Below, one piece after another: positions 7,085 to 15,492 of a stretch of DNA of 21,198 nucleotides (its first letter is position 1; each line of letters starts with the position of its first letter). This stretch comes from UBA970 sp049419605 (GTDB lineage Bacteria; Bacillota_I; Bacilli_A; RFN20; CAG-826), in assembly GCA_049419605.1 (NCBI GenBank), contig JBMSKF010000015.1:1-21198 (forward strand), given 5' to 3'. Made by a program: the position numbers and the translations under genes. Under the pieces are notes generated by a model. The model ran no database searches. It had not been told where the DNA came from and saw only the letters and a list, made by a program, of their open reading frames with translations.

Positions 7085-8472
7085 TGGTTGATAAAAACAA
7101 ACTTGTTTTAGTTCATTCTAAAAACACCTATTTAGCCGATAAACCACTTAAAACAAAAGAAATTGGTTATTACCGTGACTCGTGGAATCGATTCAAGAAG
7201 AACAAGGGTGCGTTGAGTGCTTTTTATATTATCCTGGGCATCTTGTTTTTTGTAATTGTCGGTCCTGAAATGAAGTCTTATAATTTGGCTCAAACACGTC
7301 CAGATGAAGCTTTCCGTTTTGGTTATTTAGAACCCAAAATCCCAATACTAGAAAATTTAGGCATTTTTGATGGCACGCGTACTATTACTGCTGGTAAGCG
7401 ATTTTTACATGCGGTAATGAATGAATCCTTTGGTGAAGGCGTTATTGTTTCCGGATTCCCTGAAGAACTCATTGATGATGTGAATCACCCAAATTACGCA
7501 AATGTCACAGAATTAACTGTTAAAGTCGATTCTTATCGCTACACCAATTACATTCAAAGTTTTATGCCCCCAACCTATTTCTCTGATTTAGATGCTGGTA
7601 AAGATCCTCTTGCTGCAGTTGTACAAACTCTTACACGTTCTCAGTTTGAAGAATATCTCGCTAAAAACTACATCATTGATATTGTTCAGATTATTGAAAG
7701 TCCAAACCCGACGAATCCAGAACAACCCTTTTTACAATATAAAGTTCGTGTTGATCGCTTTAGAATGTTTATTGGAACAGCACCAGAAGATACTTATTTT
7801 TGGTTTGGAACTACTCGAATTGGACAAGATTTATTCACTGAATTGTGGTCGGGTGCAAGAATTTCTTTAATCATGGCATTGCTTGTCGTCATCATTAACG
7901 CAATTGTTGGCCTTACCATTGGATCGATTGTTGGTTATTATGGTGGCGTTCTTGATTTATTATTTGATCGCTTTGTAGAAATTGTAGCTTCGATTCCATT
8001 CCTCTCGGTTCTAACTTTGCTCACTCTGCGATTTGGTAATGAATTGTGGGTTATTATCTTTGCGTTTACTGCAACTGGATGGTTGGGGTCTTATGGAACT
8101 GGCCGATTGCAATTCTATCGATTTAAAAACCGTGAATATGTTTTAGCAGCAAGAACACTTGGTGCCTCTGATTTACGGATTATGTTTAAACACATTTTGC
8201 CCAATACACTAGGTTTAATTGTGACATCTTATGCGTTAGCAATTCCTGCTTTCGTCTTTACCGAAGCTTCATTCTCATTCTTAGGCATCATCAACTACTC
8301 AAACGCGATCAGTGTTGGTTTATTAATTGATCAAGGTCAACAAGAAATGCAAACCTACCCCTATTTATTGCTATTTCCAGCTCTCTATATCGCTATCTTG
8401 ATGATTTCCTTTAACTTGTTTGGTAATGGTTTGCGGGATGCCTTTAACCCATCCTTAAGAGGGGTTGAATAG
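7081..8472 (+). CDS. oppC: Oligopeptide ABC transporter permease OppC with enlarged extracytoplasmic domain
   Basis: 463 residues, against about 300 for ordinary OppC. TM1 (about 44-63) is followed by an extra segment of roughly 170 residues (about 65-238) before the family's GTTRIGQDLFTELWSGARIS (243-262, normally GTDxxGRDxxSR...GARxS). The remaining membrane segments are at about 263-287, 303-318, 322-340, 375-397 and 425-447, with the EAA loop EYVLAARTLGASDLRIMFKH at 352-371. The insertion sits on the outer face and could contact the oversized binding protein. Its sequence (Tyr, Asp, Asn and Pro rich) matches no domain I know. Start: ATG overlaps the oppB stop by four bases; a second ATG follows at once and either could be used. 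Confidence 0.92.
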   Translation: MMVDKNKLVLVHSKNTYLADKPLKTKEIGYYRDSWNRFKKNKGALSAFYIILGILFFVIVGPEMKSYNLAQTRPDEAFRFGYLEPKIPILENLGIFDGTRTITAGKRFLHAVMNESFGEGVIVSGFPEELIDDVNHPNYANVTELTVKVDSYRYTNYIQSFMPPTYFSDLDAGKDPLAAVVQTLTRSQFEEYLAKNYIIDIVQIIESPNPTNPEQPFLQYKVRVDRFRMFIGTAPEDTYFWFGTTRIGQDLFTELWSGARISLIMALLVVIINAIVGLTIGSIVGYYGGVLDLLFDRFVEIVASIPFLSVLTLLTLRFGNELWVIIFAFTATGWLGSYGTGRLQFYRFKNREYVLAARTLGASDLRIMFKHILPNTLGLIVTSYALAIPAFVFTEASFSFLGIINYSNAISVGLLIDQGQQEMQTYPYLLLFPALYIAILMISFNLFGNGLRDAFNPSLRGVE

Positions 8473-8473
8473 T

Positions 8474-9508
8474 ATGAGTGAAAAAATTTTATCAGTCAAA
8501 GATTTAGCTGTCTCTTTTAAAACTCAATACGGTATTTTACATGCAATCCGTGGTGTATCTTTTGATTTACATCGAGGAGAAACGTTAGCCATTGTTGGCG
8601 AATCTGGTTCGGGTAAAAGTGTCACCTCTAGAGCAATTATTGGTTTGTTGGCAGGTAATTCAATCTACGAAAATGGCGAAATTATGTACCAAAACCGTGA
8701 TTTAACAAAGCTCCCGGAAGAACTCTTCCACGAAATACGTGGTTCAAGAATATCCATGATTTTCCAAGATCCAATGAGTTCATTAAACCCAATTCAAACG
8801 GTTGGTCAACAAATTGCAGAATCGCTTATTTTTAAAAGCGGGATGCCTGAAGATTTAGCTAAAAAACGTGCGATTGAATTAATGACACAAGTAGGGATTG
8901 CAGATGCAGAAAAGCGTTATTATCAATTCCCTTTTCAGTTCTCTGGTGGAATGAGACAACGTATCGTTATTTCTATTGCTTTAGCAAATAATGCCGAAAT
9001 TTTAATTTGTGATGAACCAACAACCGCCCTTGATGTGACCATACAAGGACAAATCCTTGAATTAATTAACCAATTAAAAGTAGAGCGTAACTTATCCGTG
9101 ATATTTATTACTCACGACTTAGGTGTTGTGGCTAATATGGCAGATAGAATTGCTGTAATGTATGCGGGTAAGATTGTGGAGATTGGAAAAGCTGAAGAAG
9201 TTTTTTATAACCCTAAACATCCCTACACATGGGCATTATTATCATCAATGCCTAATCTAGCCACTTCCAATCGACTTGATGCCATTCCTGGTACTCCACC
9301 CAATATGATTTTCCCACCCAAAGGGGATCCATTTGCTGAACGGAATAAATACGCTATGGAAATTGATTTTGAACAAGAACCACCACTTTTTAAAGTCACG
9401 GATACGCATTATGCTGCAACATGGCTTTTACATCCTGACGCACCAAAGGTACCATTACCTGAGGCAGTTATTACCTTGCAAAAAAACCGAGGAAAGATTA
9501 ATAAATAA
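8474..9508 (+). CDS. oppD: Oligopeptide ABC transporter ATPase OppD (C-terminal cysteines replaced)
   Basis: 344 residues from ATG 8474, one base after the oppC stop, with GAGGGG nine bases upstream; a TTG at 8465 in the same frame is less likely. Complete nucleotide-binding domain: Walker A GESGSGKS (42-49), Q-loop Gln98, signature SGGMRQR (157-163), Walker B ILICDEP (Asp180, Glu181), H-loop His214. The OppD/DppD C-terminal extension is present (PGTPPNMIFPPKG, 272-284), but the four conserved cysteines of GCxFxxRCxxAxxxC...AC are Asp285, Asn291, Asp298 and Thr316 with spacing preserved. In relatives these bind a 4Fe-4S-type cluster, so this protein should lack it. It pairs with OppF to power peptide import. 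Confidence 0.94.
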   Translation: MSEKILSVKDLAVSFKTQYGILHAIRGVSFDLHRGETLAIVGESGSGKSVTSRAIIGLLAGNSIYENGEIMYQNRDLTKLPEELFHEIRGSRISMIFQDPMSSLNPIQTVGQQIAESLIFKSGMPEDLAKKRAIELMTQVGIADAEKRYYQFPFQFSGGMRQRIVISIALANNAEILICDEPTTALDVTIQGQILELINQLKVERNLSVIFITHDLGVVANMADRIAVMYAGKIVEIGKAEEVFYNPKHPYTWALLSSMPNLATSNRLDAIPGTPPNMIFPPKGDPFAERNKYAMEIDFEQEPPLFKVTDTHYAATWLLHPDAPKVPLPEAVITLQKNRGKINK

Positions 9509-9510
9509 GT

Positions 9511-11367
9511 ATGGCAAATATGATTGATTATACCGAAAAGGTATTACAAGTAAAACATTTAAAGAAATATTTTCGCGTTGGTTCGGGCAGACGCAAATTA
9601 AACATTCCGGCTGTCGATGATGTAACGCTAGATGTATATAAGCGTGAAGTATTTGGTGTTGTCGGTGAATCTGGTTCTGGCAAAACAACATTAGGTAGAA
9701 CCATTATTAAACTCTATCAACCTACCGACGGAACCGTTGTGCTCAACAACATTACGATTAGTGCTGGTATTCAAGGATTCTTGGAATCAATTGCCCAAAT
9801 TAAAAAACAATTAAAAGAAGATATTGTTAAACTCAACCCTGCAAAAATTAAGGATCTTGAATTAAGAAAAGAAGCTGCTATCAAAATCGAAAAACTTGAA
9901 TTAGATAAGCAAGAACTTCTCAAAGAAAAAGAAGCAGAATTAAAAGTTATTTCAAAGCAATTTGATCAATATAGAGCAGATAAATATCAACTCAATGCGT
10001 TGATGCAAATTGAATTACAAAAGGTCGTTTTTGATTTCAACCAAAAAGTCAGAAAGACAAAATTATCATTACAAAACGAAGCTCTTTTAAAGTTTAATAA
10101 CGAAATTAAAATTGCCAATGAAAAATTAGAACATAAATTAGCTGGATTAAAAGACTCTGCTGCTTTAGACGCCAAAACGATTGAAGAAAGAATGATGAAG
10201 CTTAAGGCAGAACATTACGAAATTGTTGAAAACTTGAAGAAAACTTATGAACCCCAAATCAAAGCTAATGCAACTCAAGTGTTATCAAAAGCAAAAGTAA
10301 CAACTTTAATTAATCAATTCACAGTTGAAAAAACAAAGTCTTTGGCTGTTATTAAGGAAAAATTCCAAAAAGATATCGCAAAATTGGTAGTACCCAACAA
10401 AACACAGTATCAAAATGACGTAAAGGCTGTGAGTGCTAGATTCGCTAAAAAAACCGAAGAAATTAACAAGAAAATCACTCAAATAAAAGTAAAACTTAAA
10501 ACAGATCTTGCTAAATTACCTATTGCCCAAGCAAAAGTAACGAACCAAGCCAACACCAAAGAACAAGTAAAAAAACTCAAGGCCCTAGCCTCGATTAAAA
10601 TTAAAGAAATCCAAGCAAAGATTAATGATGCAAAACGCATTAATGGTGCCAAAGAAACCCTCAAAGAATCTCAAAAAATGCAGATGATCTTCCAAGATCC
10701 TATTTCTTCATTGAATCCACGCATGACGGTCAAGGAAATCATTAGTGAAGGTCTAGTTATCCAAGGAAATACCAATAAGAAAGAAATCGAGAAAAAAGTT
10801 GCTGACGTTTTAACTTTAGTTGGTTTGTCACCTGAATACGCGTCACGGTATCCTCACGAGTTCTCCGGGGGTCAACGTCAACGAATTGGTGTTGCTCGTG
10901 CATTAATCATGGATCCAAACGTGATTATAGCTGATGAACCTATTTCCGCATTGGACGTGTCTATTCGTGCCCAAATCATCAATCTATTATTTAATTTGAG
11001 AGAAAAACTCGGTCTAACCATTTTATTCATCGCGCATGATTTGTCTGTTGTTCGTTTCTTCTGCGATAGAATCGCGGTTATGTACAATGGTAAGGTCGTC
11101 GAAATGGCTAGTTCAGAAGAATTATTTAAAAACCCACTCCACCCTTACACAGTTTCATTATTATCTGCGATTCCGCAACCGGATCCAGACTATGAAAAAA
11201 ACCGTAAACGGACTCACTATAATCCCCGAGTGCATCAATATAGCCCAACGAATTTACCCAAGCTTCGTGAAGTTACAAAAGACCATTTTGTCCTATTAAG
11301 TGATTCAGAACTTGCTAGTATTAATTCAACCTCATCAACCAATAAATCAAAGAAAGGGGCGGCCTAA
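9511..11367 (+). CDS. oppF: Oligopeptide ABC transporter ATPase OppF with a ~300-residue coiled-coil insertion
   Basis: 618 residues, about twice the usual. Walker A GESGSGKTT is at 52-60, but the Q-loop Gln is at 395, 337 residues after the Walker Lys58; in OppD next door the same distance is 50. The intervening block (about 84-388) is Lys/Glu/Leu/Ile-rich with heptad-like runs and no Pro-rich breaks for long stretches, so it should form extended coiled coil. The domain then resumes normally: QMIFQDPISSLNPR, signature FSGGQRQR (451-458), Walker B VIIADEP (Asp475, Glu476), H-loop His509, and the OppF tail SPTNLPKLREVTKDHFVL, which lacks the Fe-S cysteines. The reading frame is unbroken through the insertion. 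Mycoplasma OppF proteins are also unusually long, so this is likely a lineage feature. It starts two bases after oppD. Confidence 0.93.
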   Translation: MANMIDYTEKVLQVKHLKKYFRVGSGRRKLNIPAVDDVTLDVYKREVFGVVGESGSGKTTLGRTIIKLYQPTDGTVVLNNITISAGIQGFLESIAQIKKQLKEDIVKLNPAKIKDLELRKEAAIKIEKLELDKQELLKEKEAELKVISKQFDQYRADKYQLNALMQIELQKVVFDFNQKVRKTKLSLQNEALLKFNNEIKIANEKLEHKLAGLKDSAALDAKTIEERMMKLKAEHYEIVENLKKTYEPQIKANATQVLSKAKVTTLINQFTVEKTKSLAVIKEKFQKDIAKLVVPNKTQYQNDVKAVSARFAKKTEEINKKITQIKVKLKTDLAKLPIAQAKVTNQANTKEQVKKLKALASIKIKEIQAKINDAKRINGAKETLKESQKMQMIFQDPISSLNPRMTVKEIISEGLVIQGNTNKKEIEKKVADVLTLVGLSPEYASRYPHEFSGGQRQRIGVARALIMDPNVIIADEPISALDVSIRAQIINLLFNLREKLGLTILFIAHDLSVVRFFCDRIAVMYNGKVVEMASSEELFKNPLHPYTVSLLSAIPQPDPDYEKNRKRTHYNPRVHQYSPTNLPKLREVTKDHFVLLSDSELASINSTSSTNKSKKGAA

Positions 11368-11370
11368 ACT

Positions 11371-12186
11371 ATGACACGGAAATTCTTAACGTTGAGTATG
11401 GCTGCACTTGTCTTTCTTGCAAGTTGCAACGGTGTATCCGAAACACCTGCGTATAATGTTTATTTCTTTACAGCAAATACGGCTGCCACCCAAGTAGACA
11501 CTATCTTTGATCAAGAAGTTGGATCGTTAATCGAAAGACCTGAAGATCCTACTCGATCAGGTTATGATTTTGTTGCGTGGTATTTAGATTTAGCACAAAC
11601 GATTGAATGGGACTTTGAAAACGATGTGATGCCAAATCAATCGATCGTCTTGTATGCAAAATGGGCCCCAACAATTCGCACCATTACTTATGATTTAAAT
11701 GATGGTGAAATGATTAATGAAACTTATCCAACGACTTTCGTACCAGGATCAACGTTCGTCTTACCACAAGCCAGAAGAACTGGTTATTTATTCCGCGGAT
11801 GGTATCTATATGATCAAGTCTTGGAAAACTTCCCTAATAACGAAGGGACAAAACCAGGAGATCCAGCTTTAACCACACTTCCTTCAACCTTGTATGAAGA
11901 TATTACGTTATACGCACACTGGCAGGCCATCAAAGCAGTTGTAACGTTCCGATCGAATCACCCAGGTGGAACTTCTGTGGTGCCAAACCCAGGAAACCGT
12001 GTTGTCGCTTATGGAACCGTGATTGATTATGGTACTACTTTCCCTGCAGATTTTGGTACAGTTGCAGGCTATACCTTTATGGGTTGGAATTCACGCGCTG
12101 ATGGAACAGGCACTTGGTATCCTGATGGTGGCATCTTTATCAGAACGCTTGCAATTACCTTATATGGTCAATGGCAAAGCGCTTAA
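11371..12186 (+). CDS. Lipoprotein made of three InlB-type B-repeats
   Basis: 271 residues. Signal peptide with lipobox LASC (Cys19). The mature protein is three tandem B-repeats (Flg_new/InlB_B-type): about 28-99 (SGYDFVAWY, LYAKWAP), 102-185 (TGYLFRGWY, LYAHWQA) and 189-269 (AGYTFMGWN, LYGQWQS). No other domain is present. The same module stands at the N-terminus of the binding protein encoded at 3357-5975. It begins three bases after the oppF stop, with AAAGGGG upstream, so it is co-transcribed with the transporter. In Listeria such repeats serve as surface stalks or interaction modules; here it could be an accessory of the importer, which is inference from position and the shared module. 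Confidence 0.85.
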   Translation: MTRKFLTLSMAALVFLASCNGVSETPAYNVYFFTANTAATQVDTIFDQEVGSLIERPEDPTRSGYDFVAWYLDLAQTIEWDFENDVMPNQSIVLYAKWAPTIRTITYDLNDGEMINETYPTTFVPGSTFVLPQARRTGYLFRGWYLYDQVLENFPNNEGTKPGDPALTTLPSTLYEDITLYAHWQAIKAVVTFRSNHPGGTSVVPNPGNRVVAYGTVIDYGTTFPADFGTVAGYTFMGWNSRADGTGTWYPDGGIFIRTLAITLYGQWQSA

Positions 12187-12929
12187 TTACTCATCAAACT
12201 AAATTAAAACAACAAAGATTATTAATCTTTCTTTTAGTTAGCAGTTACACCTTACTTTGCGCTACGCTTACTGTAATCTATTTTTTTATTGATCAAACCA
12301 CGACTAATCTTGAAACCATCTTACTTCTACTCTTAATTGGTTTAACATTTGTTTTAATCTGGGCTAGACAAGCAATGTTTCCGATTCAAATGTATTTACA
12401 TTATTATCGAATGATTGATGAACAACAGCCTCCATTTAAGATTCAATCCCCTTTAGGTTCAGACACATTCCTGAACAACCTTAAAAAATACCAATTTGAA
12501 TCCATTCAAGATACAAAAGATTTTCAACTCTTTGCAAGATATTATGATCGTTTGCCTTGGGTGGTCAGAACACAGGCAAGTCTTATATATGTTGTGGTGG
12601 TAAAAAATCAGAATTTAACCATGACAGACAAGCAATTAGATGCAGCAATTCAGGAACATAAACAAACTCTCAAAGCTAAAAAAGAAATTCAAAATGAACT
12701 CACATTGCTCTTTTATCGTACGCCAAAATTGACACAAGAACTAGAAGAAAAAACCCAACAAATCATCAATTTTTCATTACAAAACCGAGCGATTATCACC
12801 ATACCTTGTTTGCAAATCGGTGATGATGAAGTCTATGCCCTTCGTCCCCACAGACTTTTCCCAAACAAGTTTTATTATGTCCTGATTAAATTGTTATATT
12901 ATTTAACTGATGCAAATGAAATGTTATGA
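12171..12929 (+). CDS. Membrane protein of unknown function, two TM plus cytoplasmic domain
   Basis: 252 residues. Two membrane helices (about 17-39 and 47-67) with a basic N-terminus imply both ends inside. Residues 90-252 form a soluble domain with a helical Lys/Glu-rich middle (155-200) and the motif IPCLQIGDDEVYALRPH near 211-227. I recognise no family. The start overlaps the end of the preceding lipoprotein gene by 16 bases and has no clear Shine-Dalgarno site, so translation is probably coupled. Its own stop overlaps the next gene as ATGA. Such tight packing suggests it is made together with the Opp proteins and the two following membrane proteins. Confidence 0.8.
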   Translation: MAKRLITHQTKLKQQRLLIFLLVSSYTLLCATLTVIYFFIDQTTTNLETILLLLLIGLTFVLIWARQAMFPIQMYLHYYRMIDEQQPPFKIQSPLGSDTFLNNLKKYQFESIQDTKDFQLFARYYDRLPWVVRTQASLIYVVVVKNQNLTMTDKQLDAAIQEHKQTLKAKKEIQNELTLLFYRTPKLTQELEEKTQQIINFSLQNRAIITIPCLQIGDDEVYALRPHRLFPNKFYYVLIKLLYYLTDANEML

Positions 12930-13357
12930 ATAAAACACCGCTAACCTCTGAACAAAAAAAACACAAAAGAGAGTTGCAAAAACAAATGCTTACTTTTTTC
13001 ATTTTCAATATCATTTTATTACTTGTGGTGATGGTATTTAGTTTGTGGTGGCAAAATAAATATGATCTAAAGGGTTTTGCCGACGGGATCTGGTTAGTAT
13101 TCGCGGTGCAACTAACTATGACGTGGGGTTTCTTTGTTTATAATCGAAACATTTTTACACCACTTTTACATGGTGGTAAAACCTTTTTGCTCTTATTTGT
13201 TGGAAAAAAACCTAAAGATGATTACTACACCGCTTACACAAAGGTACAAGAAAACCAAGTTCCTAATTATGTTATTTGGATTTCATTTTCACTAACAATA
13301 CTTGTCATTATTTCCGGTGTTCTTTTGACATTAGAAGCTTATAAAGGAATCATTTAA
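12926..13357 (+). CDS. Small three-TM membrane protein, possibly DUF3899-like
   Basis: 143 residues with a charged N-terminus (1-20) and membrane helices at about 21-42, 51-72 and 114-136. The pattern GFADGIWLVFAVQLTMTWGFFVY followed by a short Lys-rich loop with paired Tyr and a last helix resembles the small Firmicutes/Mollicutes DUF3899 proteins; this match is from memory and tentative. Function unknown. It overlaps the previous gene by four bases (ATGA) and ends one base before the next start. Confidence 0.8.
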   Translation: MNKTPLTSEQKKHKRELQKQMLTFFIFNIILLLVVMVFSLWWQNKYDLKGFADGIWLVFAVQLTMTWGFFVYNRNIFTPLLHGGKTFLLLFVGKKPKDDYYTAYTKVQENQVPNYVIWISFSLTILVIISGVLLTLEAYKGII

Positions 13358-13358
13358 G

Positions 13359-15479
13359 ATGCCTAAAAATGATCGGTTTGCATCCAACCCTTCATTTAAC
13401 GAAGGGCTCCGTTACGAATTGGGGGATGGTGTAAGTCTTAATTTAAAAAAAGCCTTGAAGTTTTATCAAAAAGCCGCAAATCAAGGTCACTATTTATCAC
13501 AATTAAAGGTTAAACAAACTCAACTTCGGTGGTTTCCAAGTTTAATTTTGACATTGTTATCCATCGTTAACTTGTTATACTTTATCACCATTGGTTTTCT
13601 ATGGATTGGACTACTTATTTCTCTTTTCTTTTCAATATTAATTTTATGGCTAGATAAAGACTATTATTGGTACTCCATAGGCTTTGCCTCTAAATTTTAT
13701 CAAGGCCATCGATGGCTATCTCTGATTGTATTTTTACCCTTTGGCACTCTTTTACCCTATTTTTCTGGAAGTACGTATTTTCCCATTATTGCATTATTTG
13801 TTATATCAATCTTCGTACTAGGTTCGGGGTTATTATTGTGGATTAGCAACAAATCCATTCAACACCTTTTCCTCACGATTTATGGTGGTTTGCTCTTTGC
13901 TTTATCTACCGTTTCTTACTTTGTTCCAAGCAATGGGGTCGCATTTTCCACAATCAAAGTCGAAGGCGGTGTCAAAATCACAGGTTATCGTATTACTGAA
14001 ACTAATGTGAGGATTCCTCACACCATTAACAACCAACCCGTGGTTGCAATTGGCGATCAAGCCTTTGCTAACACGAACATCGAATCGGTTTATATTGGCA
14101 GTAATATTAAAACCATGGGTACGGCTGTATTTGCAAACAATGAATATCTTCAAGAGGTTTTTATCGAAGACGGAGTCCCTCTGGGTCCTGCTATGTTTGC
14201 GGAAAATCCATCGTTAAAAGCCCTAAGAATACCAACGGATACGAACTCAATTCCACCTTATTTTTTGTACAACGCTCACGCGTTAGAGTCTTTAAACTAC
14301 CCAAACAATATCGAAGCTATTGGTCATTTTAGTTTTTACCAAGTGAATAACCTCAATCCAATCCCCATTACTGAACCATTATCTTTCATAGGGCATTATG
14401 CTTTATCTGGTTTTACCCAATTTGAAACCATATCATTACCTGAAACGGTTAATTTTATAGGTGTCGGTGCGTTTTCAGATTTACCCCAATTGCATTCTTT
14501 TGAATTCTCCACAAGCATTGAAGTTATACCTAATCATTTGTTTGAAAATAACATTTCCCTTGAGACATTTGCAGTTCCTGAAACTATCCAATCCATTGGA
14601 GATTATGCTTTTTATAACGCCACCAATCTTACAGCGATACAATTACATCCCGGCATTGAAACAATTGGAGAAAGTGCTTTTCGTAACAACTTCCGATTGG
14701 CTGAGATTGATTTACCCGATCAAATTCAGGTAATCAAAGACTATACGTTTTATAACAATTTTGCTCTAACTGAGGTTGGTTTACCCATCAATCTAATAGA
14801 AATTGGTATTGGTGCTTTTCAAAATAACGATTCCCTTGAGCACATTGATCTTCCTAATGGGTTAAACTCCATAGGTGCGAATGCTTTTAAAGGTACGCCA
14901 TTACAATCGGTCATCCTCCCTGATAACCTTCGATATCTCGGAGAAGGTGTCTTTTCGCAAAACGCTGCAATTGAATCTATTACCATCCCTGCATCAATTA
15001 ACTCCATTCCTGATTACCTTTTTGATGGTGCCACCTCCTTAAGAGAAATCAATTTCCAAGGGAGGATTGAAACGGTAGGCAGATATGCTTTCAGAGGGAA
15101 TACATCTCTTCTTGAAATTCGCTTTGAAGACGGTTTAACTGATATTCGTGATTATGCTTTTTATGGTGCAACATCGTTAACTAATATTGTGCTTCCCAAT
15201 TCACTGTTATCAATTGGTAGCTACGCATTTTATGGAAACGAACAATTAAATAATATTGATTTACCACCTGATTTGATACGTATTGGTGATGGGGCCTTTG
15301 CAAACAATCGTGCTCTTACTGAAATATGGATAAGTGAAACGGTTACGAATATCGGTCATTTTGCCTTTTTTGGATGTGAGCAACTGACAATTTCATATCA
15401 AGGAAACGAACAACCCTCCACTTGGATTATCTCTTGGAACCCAGATGGTCGTCCCATCGTATATGGGGTCCAAATTTGA
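13359..15479 (+). CDS. Membrane-anchored BspA-type leucine-rich-repeat protein with Sel1 repeat
   Basis: 706 residues. Residues 12-48 match one Sel1/TPR-like repeat (GLRYELGDGVSLNLKKALKF, then YQKAANQGH). About five membrane helices follow (59-75, 78-97, 118-135, 142-162, 168-188). From about 215 to 690 there are some 20 LRR_5/BspA-type repeats of roughly 23 residues, recognisable by xIGxxAF/xIxDYAFY followed by LxxIxLPxxI. With an odd number of helices and the Sel1 part inside, the repeat array would lie outside the cell. BspA-like arrays elsewhere bind host or matrix proteins; the ligand here is unknown. Ribosome site AAAGGA lies about ten bases upstream, and the start is one base after the previous stop. 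Confidence 0.88.
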   Translation: MPKNDRFASNPSFNEGLRYELGDGVSLNLKKALKFYQKAANQGHYLSQLKVKQTQLRWFPSLILTLLSIVNLLYFITIGFLWIGLLISLFFSILILWLDKDYYWYSIGFASKFYQGHRWLSLIVFLPFGTLLPYFSGSTYFPIIALFVISIFVLGSGLLLWISNKSIQHLFLTIYGGLLFALSTVSYFVPSNGVAFSTIKVEGGVKITGYRITETNVRIPHTINNQPVVAIGDQAFANTNIESVYIGSNIKTMGTAVFANNEYLQEVFIEDGVPLGPAMFAENPSLKALRIPTDTNSIPPYFLYNAHALESLNYPNNIEAIGHFSFYQVNNLNPIPITEPLSFIGHYALSGFTQFETISLPETVNFIGVGAFSDLPQLHSFEFSTSIEVIPNHLFENNISLETFAVPETIQSIGDYAFYNATNLTAIQLHPGIETIGESAFRNNFRLAEIDLPDQIQVIKDYTFYNNFALTEVGLPINLIEIGIGAFQNNDSLEHIDLPNGLNSIGANAFKGTPLQSVILPDNLRYLGEGVFSQNAAIESITIPASINSIPDYLFDGATSLREINFQGRIETVGRYAFRGNTSLLEIRFEDGLTDIRDYAFYGATSLTNIVLPNSLLSIGSYAFYGNEQLNNIDLPPDLIRIGDGAFANNRALTEIWISETVTNIGHFAFFGCEQLTISYQGNEQPSTWIISWNPDGRPIVYGVQI

Positions 15480-15492
15480 TAAAATATTTTTA

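Noticed and set aside
8465..8473. TTG start for OppD
   Set aside because: It overlaps the oppC stop region; the ATG at 8474 has a better spaced GAGGGG and gives the usual OppD N-terminus.
13902..14153. Minus-strand and alternative-frame open frames inside the long plus-strand genes
   Set aside because: Frames such as this one, 15393-15677 and 17286-17564 lie wholly or largely inside genes with clear families, have odd composition and no ribosome sites.
14030..15400. Tandem DNA repeat in the LRR gene
   Set aside because: The periodicity of about 69 bases is at protein level only; nucleotide copies have diverged, so this is not a DNA repeat array.
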